A stretch of 64,000 bases of DNA, taken from assembly GCA_030268105.1 (NCBI GenBank), contig BSDZ01000019.1:164001-228000 (forward strand), written 5' to 3'. Below are positions 23,856-34,739 of this stretch, one piece after another. How positions within the stretch are numbered: position 1 is the stretch's first letter; each line of letters begins with the position of its first letter. Source of the stretch: Volvox africanus (lineage: Eukaryota; Chlorophyta; Chlorophyceae; Chlamydomonadales; Volvocaceae). Position numbers and translations under genes: made by a program. Below the pieces are notes generated by a model that had not been told where the DNA came from, searched no databases, and worked only from the letters and a program-made list of their open reading frames with translations.

Positions 23856-25951
23856 TTGGTAGGGCTCCAGCAGTCTCAAGTTATTGCCTGCAAACAGTCA
23901 CTTGGCATATGGAACATGGTGGACCACCTCCATATACCATTCAGCCACATTGAACGCTTAGCTACTCACCTTGTATATCGGCAACAGGGCCCAGAAGACC
24001 AGGGCCAACGCTTCACTGGAGTGCCTAGCAGACTCTTGCTGAGTAACCCATCAACTGGTGGATTTGGCCTACTGCCCCTCAGGCAACACATCCAGGCAAG
24101 GCAAGCCATGTGGGCAGTACGTTTCATCCGAGGGGCCCTGATTGCCAGGAAGGAGGGAGAGAGGGCAACACTCATGGACACGGTGATGAATACAGTTGCT
24201 GAAGAAGAGGAGCCTGTTACTTGTGGTAATGATCGAAGTCTCCACCCCTGGATCCGGACCCTGGCCACCTACCTGGAGATCACCCATCCGGCCTTTAAAC
24301 CTTGGGCCCTTACCACTGCCCATGCAACTGGGCCCTGGCTGGGTGGAGAGACCTTGCCTGAGGATATCAGCCAGGATTGTAGGGACCTTGGGGCACCTTC
24401 CACCACTAGAAGATGTCAGCAACCCACCTTTAGCCCCTGAAGACTGGTGCTGGGCGGCTGCTCTCTGGGGAAATCCTTTGCTGCCCAACAATTCGGATGA
24501 TGGGGGAAGTATCAATGGTAACAACCACCGCCCAGGCCTGGAAATACGCCACGGACGGATGGCTTCATGCAGAAAACTATTCACAGTTGACGACCTGGTA
24601 AGGGTGTACAACGTGCTGGAGCATGGCCAAATACCTCTCCCTCCCTCATGCTGGAGCATGAACTGGCTAGACTGGACCCAACAGTATCTAGACCCCATAG
24701 CTAGCCCCACCCAACTGCAAGACAAGGAGTCTACCCATATGGCTCTCTCGGCTTTATACAACGATATCAGCCCAGCATGGATAGCAGCAGCACGGGAGGT
24801 AATTAACTGCTTACAACCCCAACAGCAGGACAGGGTGGAGGTGTTGTATCTCTGTTGTGTCGGCCAACAAAGGCCCGATCGGAAGGATGACCATCTAAGG
24901 TCCAGGGTCCTTTGACACTGCCCGTAGATACCCCAGGATACTACAAGTATTCCCCCTCAGATAGGGTGCGTCCTTGCATCCTACAGTCTAAGGGCCAGCC
25001 CTCACCCTAGTCTGTAGTCAGACGGATCCGATCCCTCACGGCCTGGTGATGGTTTCCCAAGCCATCTGCCAGTCTGAACCGCCCTCACCGTCCCATACGC
25101 GGGGAAATTCGAACCTGGACAAATGTTGTATCTCTGTTGTGTCGGCCAACAAAGGCCCGATCGGAAGGATGACCACCTAAGGTCCAGGGTCCTTTGACAC
25201 TGCCCGTAGATACCCCAGGATACTACAGGAGGACAGAATGCAGCAGCAGATGCCAGCACCACCAGACTGCACCATAGTGATGGCCATGATTGTCAGACGT
25301 TTGGGCTGAAGATTGCCAGGGGGCTCGGGTATAGTGCCTTTCTACCATCTTATGATCAGCCAAGCTACTCAGCTGCAAGGGGGTTCAACAGCGAAGGAAC
25401 GATTGGAGCTGTTGACAGCTTTTGTGCAGGAGGCGAAAGGGTTGCCAACAGACGGTCCAACTCCTCCCTGCCCTGCGACTGACCTCCAACACTTTCAGGC
25501 AACCCTAGACAGGCTGTGGACGGCAGTTCGGTGGGTAAATAAAAACAAAGAGACGCCGTGGCGTCTGGTGGTCGATGGGATACCCGTGCCTGGCAACACA
25601 CATCTCTCCTGGGTGCCCATCAAACCATGTGGGTGTGGGAGCTATGGAGGCGATACTGATCAAACTTGCTCCCCGCACCTGCACCACTTCTGGGAGTGCC
25701 CTATAGCCAAGGTGGTGCGTGAACAGATCGACATGCATCTGCCATTGCCATCATCAACCACCATTGAAGGGGGGATGACCATGCAACAGCTATGGCTTGT
25801 TCAAGCACCTCCCGGTAGCAAGCAGGCCCCTTGGGACGTGATAACTATGGCTGCTTTATCTTCTATGGAATATGGCAGGCACTGTCTCCGGACGGCAACC
25901 CAGGAACAAAAGCAGCAGGGGCCTTCTACCCACAGACGGCAGCAACAATAA
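23856..25951 (+). pseudogene. LINE C-terminal region, interrupted by a TRIM
   Basis: Frames at 23856-24440, 24430-24915 and 25313-25951 continue the LINE product after RT. The first resembles the post-RT thumb region (LLLSNPSTGGFGLLPLRQHI). The last holds a Cys/His cluster, CGCGSYGGDTDQTC followed by HLHHFWECP, like the C-terminal zinc-binding motif of many LINEs. The middle frame is cut by the miniature LTR element at 24842. Frame changes between blocks mark decay. Confidence 0.75.
24842..25227 (-). mobile_element. TRIM (miniature LTR retrotransposon) inserted in the LINE
   Basis: Two direct repeats of 104 bp, 24842-24945 and 25124-25227, differ at one position (CCATC versus CCACC). They begin TG and end CA, as LTRs do. 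The whole 386-bp unit is flanked by the 5-bp duplication GGAGG (24837-24841 and 25228-25232). The internal 178 bp is noncoding. In minus orientation a purine run (GAGGGGGAA) precedes the downstream LTR, as a polypurine tract should. A GGTTCGAAT-like stretch near the upstream LTR may relate to a tRNA primer site. The near-identical LTRs suggest a recent insertion, later than the LINE. Confidence 0.88.
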
Positions 25952-27059
25952 CAGACCCACACACCAGAGCAGGGACCCCGTCAACGGGCTATTACTGAAT
26001 TCTTCAATCGTTCAGGGAGTTTCACTCAAGAGGAAGAGGAAGATGCCAACACCCATCCAATTATCTATACGACACAGCCAGCAATGGACACTCCAACACA
26101 AACAGCAGCCTCATCCCTGGACCGTGGACGGGCCTGTACAGTTGCCAACTTTTAGGCACGCTTGCATTCTTTTGCAGCGTTGGGTATCCCTCATTATGGC
26201 TGGGATAGGGTGGGACCACAACATCCCATCCTAGTCACAGTTGGAATGCAAATGCGGTGTGCAGTTCCAGTTGACTTCACCGGCCAAGGAGCAACAAGAA
26301 CAGAGCAGGGTCTGAAGGACAGGAATTTTGAGGAGGTTTTGTGGGAGGAAAGGGGGAGAGGGGCAAGGAGGTGGAGACAAGGGGAAGCTAGTCCAGCTCT
26401 TGAGGAGGGGAAGGGAGAGGGTGGAGGGTTTCGTGGCTAGAGGTACCTGTGTCCAGGCTTCGGGTCCTTGGGGGTTTGGGGGGGGGGGGTCAGCGAGAGA
26501 GTTCTTTCATTCTTGTGCAGTGCAGGAGTTTGCGGGGCCAGCTTTGGGTGGGGCCGGAAGGCTTTCTAGGGGAGCGCCAGTTTGGCTTGTCATCCCCCCT
26601 CCGCCCCTTGTTCTTCCAGCTCGGCTGTGTAAGAGTGTGCTTTCTTGCTGGTGTTTCTCCTCTGAGGGGATCTGTGTGTGTCAGTCAGGCTCTTGCCAGG
26701 TCAGTTTCGGGTTAGAGGAGAGGCTACCCCTTCCTTTGAGCAGCTAGTTGTCTCCCATCTTCCATCGGTTCCTTGTGTGGTTTCTTGGTGCCCCTCTGTG
26801 CTCTGTTAGTGGCCAAGCAAGAGCCTCTGAGGTTTCGCTGGCCCAAGTGAGAGGGGGAGCACGTGGCAAGACAGACAGACAAAGCCACGTGCTCCTCCCC
26901 TGCACTGTGGCTCGGTCCGGTCATGACCCCCAGTGCTCATTTTTGGAGGGCGAGTCGCCCACAGTGTAACACCCAATACATACATACATACATACATACA
27001 TACATACATACATACATACATACATACATACATACATACATACATACATACATACATAC

Positions 27060-27195
27060 ATACATAGGCAAGGATCCTCGTTAATCAATGTATGTTTCCT
27101 GTGTGTGCAATGAGTGAGCAAGCAAGTCGAAGATTGCATCCAAATGACATGCACGCATGCATGCCTAAACAAACGAGAAGTGTGTGCTTCATTCA
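27060..27195 (+). repeat. Dispersed repeat family D, copy 2
   Basis: Inverted match to blocks at 2600-2692 and 2992-3030. Because the 3-kb copy also has an ACAT/TATG microsatellite next to GGCAAGGATCCTCG, the (ATAC)n here may have existed before the LINE arrived. Confidence 0.65.
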
Positions 27196-27278
27196 CTGCG
27201 TGAGGTAATACACAAGGAGGTTATTAATAGCTAGGATGCATTATATAACCCGGGAGACCTTTGTCATATATGCATGCA

Positions 27279-28078
27279 AGGGGATAGGCGACACAATAGC
27301 AGGCAGATCAAATGTCACCACGCCTAAGGAGCTGCCTATCTACCTGGTACTGCCTGCCTATCTAACATCCGTCTGCCCCTACATACAGGGCGATGCTTGA
27401 GAACTGAGAGATGCTGCGCAACCTCAAACTGGATTACCGGGTGCTGATGGACGACGCACAGTGCTTCCTGCTGGAGTTCGTGTGTCAACTGCAGTTCATC
27501 AGCTTTGAGATGTACATCACTTCCGCAGCCGAGGTATTTCACCTGGCCCAGAAGGAGAAGCACAACATTGAGCAGGTGTGTGTGTTTGTGTGCAGAAACG
27601 TCTGTACATGTATGTGTCAGGGGTTTCTGGTGGTGATGCCTGTTGTTAGCCATATGCAAGCAGGTGGCTTTCACGTTTTTATGACGAAAGCTACCTGCTT
27701 GCATATGGCTAACAACAGGCATCACCACCAGAAACCCCTGACACATACAGGTACAGGTCTCTCTGAACACAAACACCCACACCTGCTCAATGTTGTGCTT
27801 CTCCTTCTGGGCCAGGCGGAATGCCTCAGCTGCAGAAGTGATGTACATCTCAAAGCTGATGAACTGCAGTTGCAAACGAACAGGAAGTGTTATGCATCGT
27901 CCATCAGCACCCGGTAATCCAGTTTGAGGTTGTGCAGCATCTCTCTGTTCTCAAGCATCGCCCTGTATGTAGGGGCAGACGGATGGTAGATAGGCAGGCA
28001 GTACCAGGTAGATAGGCAGCCCCTTAGGCACAGTGAAATTGGGCCTGCCTGCTATTGTATCATCCATCCCCTTAATTA
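27279..28078. repeat. Long inverted repeat (two ~395-bp arms, ~13-nt spacer)
   Basis: The arms 27279-~27671 and ~27685-28078 are reverse complements with few mismatches, centred on ACGTTTTTATGAC. Each arm contains an exon-like segment encoding a peptide with LKLDYRVLMDDA, LQFISFEMYITSAAE and LAQKEKHNIEQ before a GT donor. The left arm (plus strand) has a TGA just before the second Met. The right arm (minus strand) has a TAA after LMDDA and a small deletion. Neither exon copy is clean. A transcript crossing this would fold into a very long hairpin. Confidence 0.9.
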
Positions 28079-28957
28079 AGCACACGTGTACGGTTAAGGC
28101 CTCCCAGGTAATATAATGCATCCTGAGCTCTGGTAATACTAACCACCCTAAACTTTATTTTGCTATTAGTAAAAAATTTCGATTGAACGAACATGAACGA
28201 ATTAACCAACCTTTTTGAAGTCCCTCCGTGCAGCAGTTCATCTAACGCTTACAAACCGAGCCGACCTAGTTACATGTGTACCAACGCCATCATGCATGTG
28301 TGCCCTTTCTACCCGCACACATGTACCTGCATCCGTTCCGGATGACGGTCTGCACCTTGTACGTAGCATCCGATGAGAGGCACCAAGCCAACCTGCTTCA
28401 GGTGCTCTAGCCCCAACAGACGGTCCGCTCCGCCCAGCAGCACCTTGAGAGGTTGTGATGGAGGACACGACACCGTGACCAGGTGAAACACACACAGCAG
28501 ACCATCCAGACCAACCAAAACTGTACAAGGATTCCAAGCAAGGAATAAATGGATGCATGGTATGTGCGGACGGCATCGATCTATCTTTCAGCATTTTTTA
28601 CTTACAGACGCATGCGCACATATAAACATACATATTATACATATCATATATATATATATATATATGATATCCATGAACATGCAAGTGCTCGAGCCACCTC
28701 CCTCACCTTCTCCGCTTCCTCTTCCGTGAAAGCGGACGGAAACAGACACAGGCAGAGCAGGTCCTGGCGCTCTTCATCCGACAGAGCCATCACCATTTCT
28801 CTCATGTGCACAGCGATCTGCTCCTGGTACCCTCTGTCGGACTCTAGGTTAAGGAAAGAGTTGGCAGCAGTGAGCAGCTCCTGTGAACAAAAATACGAAG
28901 GCAGGGATTATATATTACATACATATACTTACTATATACACATATATAGTAACTATA

Positions 28958-29031
28958 TGCGCTGTGGCTCAGTACGGTCAGGACCCCCGGTGCTCGTCTT
29001 TGAAGGGCGAGTCGCCCACAGTGTAACACCC
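28958..29031 (+). mobile_element. 5'-truncated LINE 3'-end copy
   Basis: The last ~74 bp of the LINE, GCGCTGTGGCTCAGTACGGT to AGTGTAACACCCA, flanked on both sides by TA-rich simple sequence. It lies in an intron of the NB-ARC gene. Confidence 0.8.
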
Positions 29032-31333
29032 ATAATACATATAATATTTACTATAAATATATCCTGAATATGCAAAGTTAATATATACTTATATATACAG
29101 CACCCGTACTATTGTTAGGCTGGTGGCTGGATACGTTCCGAAGGTGTCAAAACGCTTCTTGATTTATGCCGTTATTCAGTCCCTCCCTCCCGAAGGGCTA
29201 TTTGAGCATGCATGACACGGCGCAGAAAGCAAGCTATACATTGTGTATATCACGCTCTGAACACAGAGCTAGCCCACGACTAACATCGTATGATATTCGA
29301 TTACGTAATACATAACCAAACGAGGTGCGTGCATACCCAGCCTCTTATGCATCATGCGCACACGCACCTCAGGCAGCTGCTGAGGCTTTTTTGTCGAGTC
29401 CCACAAGGATCAGCATTAGCGGAACACCGTTGACCTTCTTCGCTACCTCTCAAAGGGTCTGACGGTATTGACCTCTGTCGCGCGCCAAAGCGGAACACAG
29501 GGTCTCCAGCACCTCCACGCTCTCCTCCAAATCCAGGCCGTGTTGGAGTTTAAATAGGTTTGCCGGGTATTTTGTATCTGAGAATGGAGGGAAGTCCAAG
29601 CAAAACACATGACGTATTAGTTGTACATGTACGGCACACCCCAGCACAACATCAAGGTGCAGAAGCACCTGACAGTATCTTGAGAGGCCTTGGCGGCTCT
29701 CAACTACTCTCATGAAGGATGTTGTACGCGCGTGCACGCATCTGTCGGCACTGAGTGATCAATCGTGTTGGCAACTAACTACGTACTATAGCTAAATGCA
29801 TGCCGAAGAATAGTGAAGTATGGCGATTGTATAACGAACGGGCCTGACGGGTCACAAGCCTGCAATACTGCCCTCTGTGCTCACACACAGTCAGCATGGG
29901 ATGCCCCCGACAGGTGATAATGACTTGAAGGCGCGGCAACTTCCGCAGCACCAGCTTCAACAACTCGTCCAGATTCTCCTGACCACTGCGGTTTACACAC
30001 CGCATTGAGGATTAGCAAATGGTGTGATTGGATACGGCATCACATGAGTGCAGCAGGGAACCTGAACTTGCGCATTTGCGTTCACGCCACGGGCTTGCGC
30101 TGGCAGCACTGCCGTACGAAGCCAGCCAAACATCATTTATGCCCATCCGTACATATCTCCTTTTTATTAAACTCATGTGAGATATTAATATGGTTGCATG
30201 TGTATTGCGTGCATCTGTCCTGCATGATGAAATGACCGAAACGGCTTTCAGTTGATGGTTGGCTATCCTACCTATCCATCCATCCATCCCAATGCCCTTT
30301 GGACTGTGGTATACTGATTGTTCAGCTGCTGAGAGCGCGTGAGCAATGTAACGCGATGATGTTTTTAATCCTAGGATTACCCACGCACCCGTCATGCTGC
30401 AAGACCTTGTCCACATGGTCGATGAGCAGCAGCATACGTGGCTGTCTGCGGCCAGCTGTGTTGGCCAGCTCGTTGAGGCGGGTTCTCAATGCCCCCATGC
30501 TGGTGGGCAACCAAATGCATCAAAAAACCTGCCAGCGAGAGACCGTCGACGCCTTTAGCACGTCTTACCAAACATATTGACGTATGACTGCCGTCCGTTA
30601 ACGGGCCCCTCGGCTAAATTCGTTTTGCACGGACCTTATGTGCGTTGTTCCACTAGCTGCGGATTTGGTCAATAATCAACCGGCGCAATCAAATAATAAT
30701 TCACTTCGCGGTATTAACATGTCGCTACGAAATGAAATTTGGCAACTTGCATGCATGGGTCGAAGAGATCAAAAGTAAATAAAGCCAGTAAATGCAACTA
30801 CTAATACCCGCATGCATGATGACATGCTTGAGTGGCGTGACCACGCACATACCCTAATACGAGAAGATCGGGGCCCGGCACGAGCGCAACCACATACACC
30901 TGAAAGGTGCCTCCGGGGAACAGCCTCCTCACACGCCTTGTACGCCAGCTCTGCCTTGCCTGTTCCTATGTCGCCGCTGATCACCAGAAGCCGAGGGCCA
31001 TCGCTGCCCATGGACATAAGCAATTCCTGAACATCCACATGGTGTCACTCAGCTTGTCAGCAGCAAACGAAGTGGCTGGGTATCAACACCCGGGTACTTA
31101 GTGCATGAACATATCATGTGAGGTTTGGCGTATGTATATGTGGGCAAACGCCTTCCTGCATACGTGTTTCATGGATTTCTCGGGGCGTGCGGTAAGCCCA
31201 TCCATAACTATGTGTTTGTATGTGGGTAAAAGTGACTTCAATCTTATCGATGATTCTGGTTGATTGCCTGCACCTCACGCCAATGCACTGGGGCCAGTGG
31301 TAGGCTAGACGAGTAGCCTTGTAAACACATATG

Positions 31334-31640
31334 TTCCAGGATCTACCCCGACCGAGAGCGGGCCAAAGACCTAATGTTGAGGGCAGGGTGCCCCCATGTC
31401 GATGGACGGTGACGACCCCAATTAAAGTGACCTGCGAGCTGACCAGTTGCGGAGTTGACGCCTTAGTTGATTCGGCAGATTCCGCTGGATGCCGGTGGTG
31501 GGTGCTGAACCTGGGAAAAGCACTGATTTCGGAGAAGTCGGCATGGGAGACTGGATGAGGGTGCCCCGAAATACCGGGGAAGGTAGGGACTGCCAGGTTA
31601 GTGGCCACGGGTGATGTACCCCCCTATCCCACACACACAT
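31334..31640 (+). mobile_element. Dispersed repeat family A, copy 3
   Basis: Third copy of the 320-bp repeat. It starts later (TTCCAGGATCTACCCC) than the other copies but ends at the same GATGTACCCCCCTATCC plus CA repeats. It lies in the first visible intron of the NB-ARC gene. The target-site duplication is unclear because both flanks are CA-rich. Confidence 0.8.
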
Positions 31641-31939
31641 TTGCTATCGACGGAAATCTATTAGCACAGATGTATGTATATATACACATACAGATACGTA
31701 TCGAACCGCAATATCCTCCTGGCAAAGACCGCACCCGAAGCTCCTCAGAACGACCCCGAAAATGATCCACCGGTGGATGAACGCGGCGGGAAGCAGGGGT
31801 GATTCGGTGTAGCCCCCCTCCTTCCATCGCCAGCGCTTTAGCTTTCGTAAGCAGGTCGGTATGCTCCTCGAAGTGTGCATTGAGCTCTTCAACGCTGACA
31901 CCTGCGATGTTCCTTCCATTCTCGATTGACACCTGAAGG

Positions 31940-33248
31940 GCCTCTCTGAGGGTGACCACGTGCACAGAGAATGAACGGACTCAGGCTATCCCACGCACTA
32001 GCAACGCAACTCATTAGCAATTCCCTAAAAGCGGGATGGAGAGCATTTGAGCTTCCTCTGTGCTGCTCGACTAACCAGCATGGCTGAGAGATCATGGACT
32101 TGTTCACGCACTGTAAACCGTTGTAACCTCACAAATTGACTATATCTAACACGTTACAACTTCAATGGCTTAGCCGGTGAACTTTGTCCGCTTTTACCTA
32201 TTTTGCTGATTTCGGAAAAGTTTCACGAGCTCTGGTATGGATGGGTTGTTCAGGCGATTTGGGAATGCGTCCCAGAAAGTGCCCCATTCCACTGAGATCT
32301 TGCCGCGAAGATGTTCCGTCCAGAAGGCTTAGGGTTTTACCCTAAGTTAACAAGGCTAATTATTTTGGAGCAGAGCCAGATCGATAGTACGATAGCTCCA
32401 CGAAGGCGACGTTCAGAGCTGGTTTGGTACAAGCCAAATTTCTGCTCGAAGGCTAATTGTCATCAGCACTCTTTACTTGTTACGGGACAGTTGAACTTCG
32501 TCCCCTCACTTGCCAAAGCAGAGGATTTAAATATTTTACGGATTTTACATGCCTTCTCTCCTTCCTAGGATTTCCTGAACCCATAAAGTCCTAGACAATA
32601 CGTGTTTGTGTTACGACTTAGGGGCGTAACAAGCTTGTTTATCAAAATTGTAATATGATGCAGGTCTCTTGGCTCGTTGTCATATTGTTGCCTTTAGGTA
32701 ACGTAAGTAAGCCATTTCCATGTTCCCTTGCCTCATTTGATCCCAGGATGAGTTTCTGGTTTGTTCCAGCTTCTCAGGAGAATGGAAATAAAGTCCGAAT
32801 GAGACCCATAATCTAACTGTTACTGCACACGCGTCAATATCTCCTTTTCGCCATAATTGTACAAGATTCCAAGCCACATTTTCTGCCCTACACCGCGTAC
32901 ACATTGTGTTCACGCAATATGCTGACAGTCCTCAGTGTTTTTGCGTGTCTTTTTTCATTTGGAACCTTGGTTAGAGACAAAATATATTATTACTTCGCAA
33001 CTTTTCAATGGCGAAATGAAATCCTGAAATATGGCCGTGCCCAATTAAGTCCGAAAGGAGTTCCTAAACATAACAATAAGCAACAAGCACCACAAATAGG
33101 TGAAGGAAACCAATATTGTAAACATCGTCTACTTTCATCTTTTGATAAGTTGATTGCGGTAGTCAAAACTTATCCAGAGGTAAGAGGAATTGTCGTTTTG
33201 GAAGGGCGAACTGACACTGTCTTATTTAAAGCCAAAACGCATACATAG
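31940..33248. other. AT-rich stretch, no confirmed gene
   Basis: This could hold the 5' end of the NB-ARC gene (minus) or of the downstream Rossmann-like gene (plus). A plus-strand frame at 32904-33248 has a hydrophobic start (LTVLSVFACLFSFGTLV) but AT-rich codons unlike its neighbours. It ends at a TAG that doubles as the acceptor for the next exon. I do not call it a gene. Confidence 0.4.
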
Positions 33249-34440
33249 GTTTATTTGTTTATTGGTTATGGCTCGCGAGCTCAGTATGCGGATGTCGACG
33301 AGGTCCTCAGAGGGCTCCTTCCGAAGTTCCAAGATATCCGTTACCGATGCGGTGAAAAGCGCTGGCTAGGCATCTACGGTGGCGACAAGGCGAATGTAAC
33401 AGCACCTGACCTGGGTTGGCTGATAAAGCGGCTGCAGGACGAGCACGGTTGCGACCTGCTGGCCGTGCAGGCAGAGGGGGAGCCGGATGACCATACAACT
33501 TTCCATTTCATGTGAGTAGAGGCACAGACTTCCAGCTTCCATCACCACGCATTTCGGCTCCTTCAATAACACCATGATACATTGAAATCACCGATCTGTG
33601 CCCTACCAACCCCACATCGCCACACCCGGTTGTCTCTCCCCTAACCTTTTCCCCTTGAGTAGACCAGAGCGGCAGACCAAGCCAAATTCAGGAGAAACTC
33701 TCTATGGAGGCATGCATGATGGTAAGGGGGGGAGGGGTGAATGGTTAGCTTCTCCACACGCCAACGAAAGGCGTTGGCATGCACGTACTGAAGTGGAGCG
33801 GCGTTCCTCTGCGGCCTTTTCCAGTCCTAACGGTTTTTGGCGAGGGAAATTGTTATCACAACCAGTTGAATAAGGATGCGTGCAATTCAAGGACTGCATA
33901 CAGAGCGATACCCGATCACTTGGATGAGTGAAGATTCCCGTGTAGGTGCTCTTTGTGAGCAGATCAGTGCTAAGGGGCCTCACCGCTACGAAGCTACGAA
34001 GCACTGAATGAGTGTGAGTAAGGCCATCACAAACGCAACTTTGCAAGCGTTAAAGGGTATGTAACAACATGAAGATATAGACATGTGCTGTGCACTTTGC
34101 CGCTGTTATGTTTGTCTTCGATTATCCAATCGCAGTGTGCTGACATGTTCAACTCCGCGCAGGGAAGCTGGTTGGTGTATCCCGGATCTACCTGGCGGAT
34201 GAGCTGGTGAAACCTGACTCCGGCGGGCTACGGCTCCTGACTGGGCTCATTGTGGCCGGGGGGGGACGGATTGCCATGGAGGAGCTACAATACGCAGATG
34301 AAGTTGGGCTGCCGTGGACGTACGTACCCAGCCGTGCCGGTGATATCCAAGTCTATGGCTCCACTTACGGGCCGGTGCACAACTGGGTAACAGACAGGTT
34401 GTCAAACGGTCAACAACCAGTTATAGTGTCAGCGCGGTGA
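33249..34440 (+). CDS. Rossmann-like protein, possibly SLOG/LOG-type, 5' partial
   Basis: Three exons fit in phase: 33249-33511, 33663-33721 and 34163-34440. No start codon lies in the first, so upstream exons are missing. Visible blocks are LFIGYGSRAQYADVDEVLRG, WLGIYGGDKANVTAPDLG, LYGGMHDGKLVGVSRIYLAD and VAGGGRIAMEELQYADEVGL. An early GYGS, an IYGGD strand-turn and a late glycine-rich GGGRIAMEE resemble nucleotide-binding Rossmann proteins of the SLOG/LOG superfamily. In those, Gly-Gly loops and a Glu near the C-terminus bind nucleotides or nucleosides. I cannot confirm the family without a profile search. The terminal ~20 residues may be intron read-through (a GTAACA donor follows VHNW). 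Confidence 0.6.
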
Positions 34441-34633
34441 AACTCCTGTCGCTTGTATGGAAGCTGTCAGTTGAGCAAAGCAGCAGCATCGGCAACAGGT
34501 ATTGTTTGGAAAGCGATTTGGATTGGTCCAGCTCAGCTGAGTTCTTGGCTCTTTCTGAATGCCTGGCGGTGTCTTCCTGACGGCACCCCGATGCACATGG
34601 TTCTGCGCGGGGCCCGTGCAGTCGGATGCACGG

Positions 34634-34722
34634 TGCAGTATCCTGGGGTATCTACGGGTAGTGTCCAGGATAGACCGTGTATGGTCATCTTCTGATTGGG
34701 CCTTTGCTTAGGAGATACAACA
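34634..34722 (+). mobile_element. Solo LTR of the TRIM family
   Basis: This 89-bp segment is clearly related to the 104-bp LTR of the TRIM at 24.8 kb read on its minus strand. It starts TGCAGTATCCTGGGGTATCT and ends GAGATACAACA. It is flanked by the perfect 5-bp duplication CACGG (34629-34633 and 34723-34727). A single LTR with intact target duplication is the footprint of recombination between two LTRs. It is shorter and more diverged than the TRIM at 24.8 kb, so probably older. Confidence 0.85.
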
Positions 34723-34739
34723 CACGGGGGCTTTCGTTC

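Larger units (their letters stand above)
22345..27066 (+). mobile_element. Decayed LINE (non-LTR retrotransposon) with (ATAC)n 3' tract
   Basis: The element runs from a junction with the gag remnant to AGTGTAACACCCA at 26975, followed by ~91 bp of (ATAC)n. It contains reverse-transcriptase and C-terminal regions in several frames, a TRIM insertion at 24842-25227 and a GC-rich 3' untranslated part from ~25.95 kb. Its terminal ~45-190 bp recur as truncated copies at 103, 5531, 11574, 17345 and 28958. The 5' end, including any endonuclease domain, is missing. Confidence 0.85.
28327..31932 (-). pseudogene. NB-ARC-type STAND NTPase, lesioned or misread
   Basis: Exons: 31932-31735, 31026-30900, 30499-30389, 29985-29885, 29577-29368, 28880-28707 and 28520-28327. 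The parts in order are a linker with FRGRSEELR, P-loop SGDIGTGKAELAYKA, Walker B MLLLIDHVDKVL, RNBS-B-like LQVIITCRG, a GxP-type NGVPLMLILVG, and a winged-helix-like ALSDEERQDLLCLCLFP then LEHLKQVGLVPLIG. These are the signatures of NB-ARC/STAND switches in NLR-type receptors and AP-ATPases. Lesions: an in-frame TGA at 29450-29452, just before EVAKKVNGVPL, and a frame change near 29387-29400 needed to meet the next exon. The phase is also unresolved at the 30900/30499 and 28707/28520 joins. Either this is a decaying gene or the sequence has errors. The N-terminal effector and C-terminal sensor regions were not found. Confidence 0.72.

Noticed and set aside
25085..25120. Possible tRNA gene fragment (reverse strand GGTTCGAAT)
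   Set aside because: It lies inside the TRIM between the LTRs and has no cloverleaf; at most it relates to a primer site.
26806..27196. Frames of repeated MYVC or TYIH residues
   Set aside because: Translation of the (ATAC)n microsatellite.
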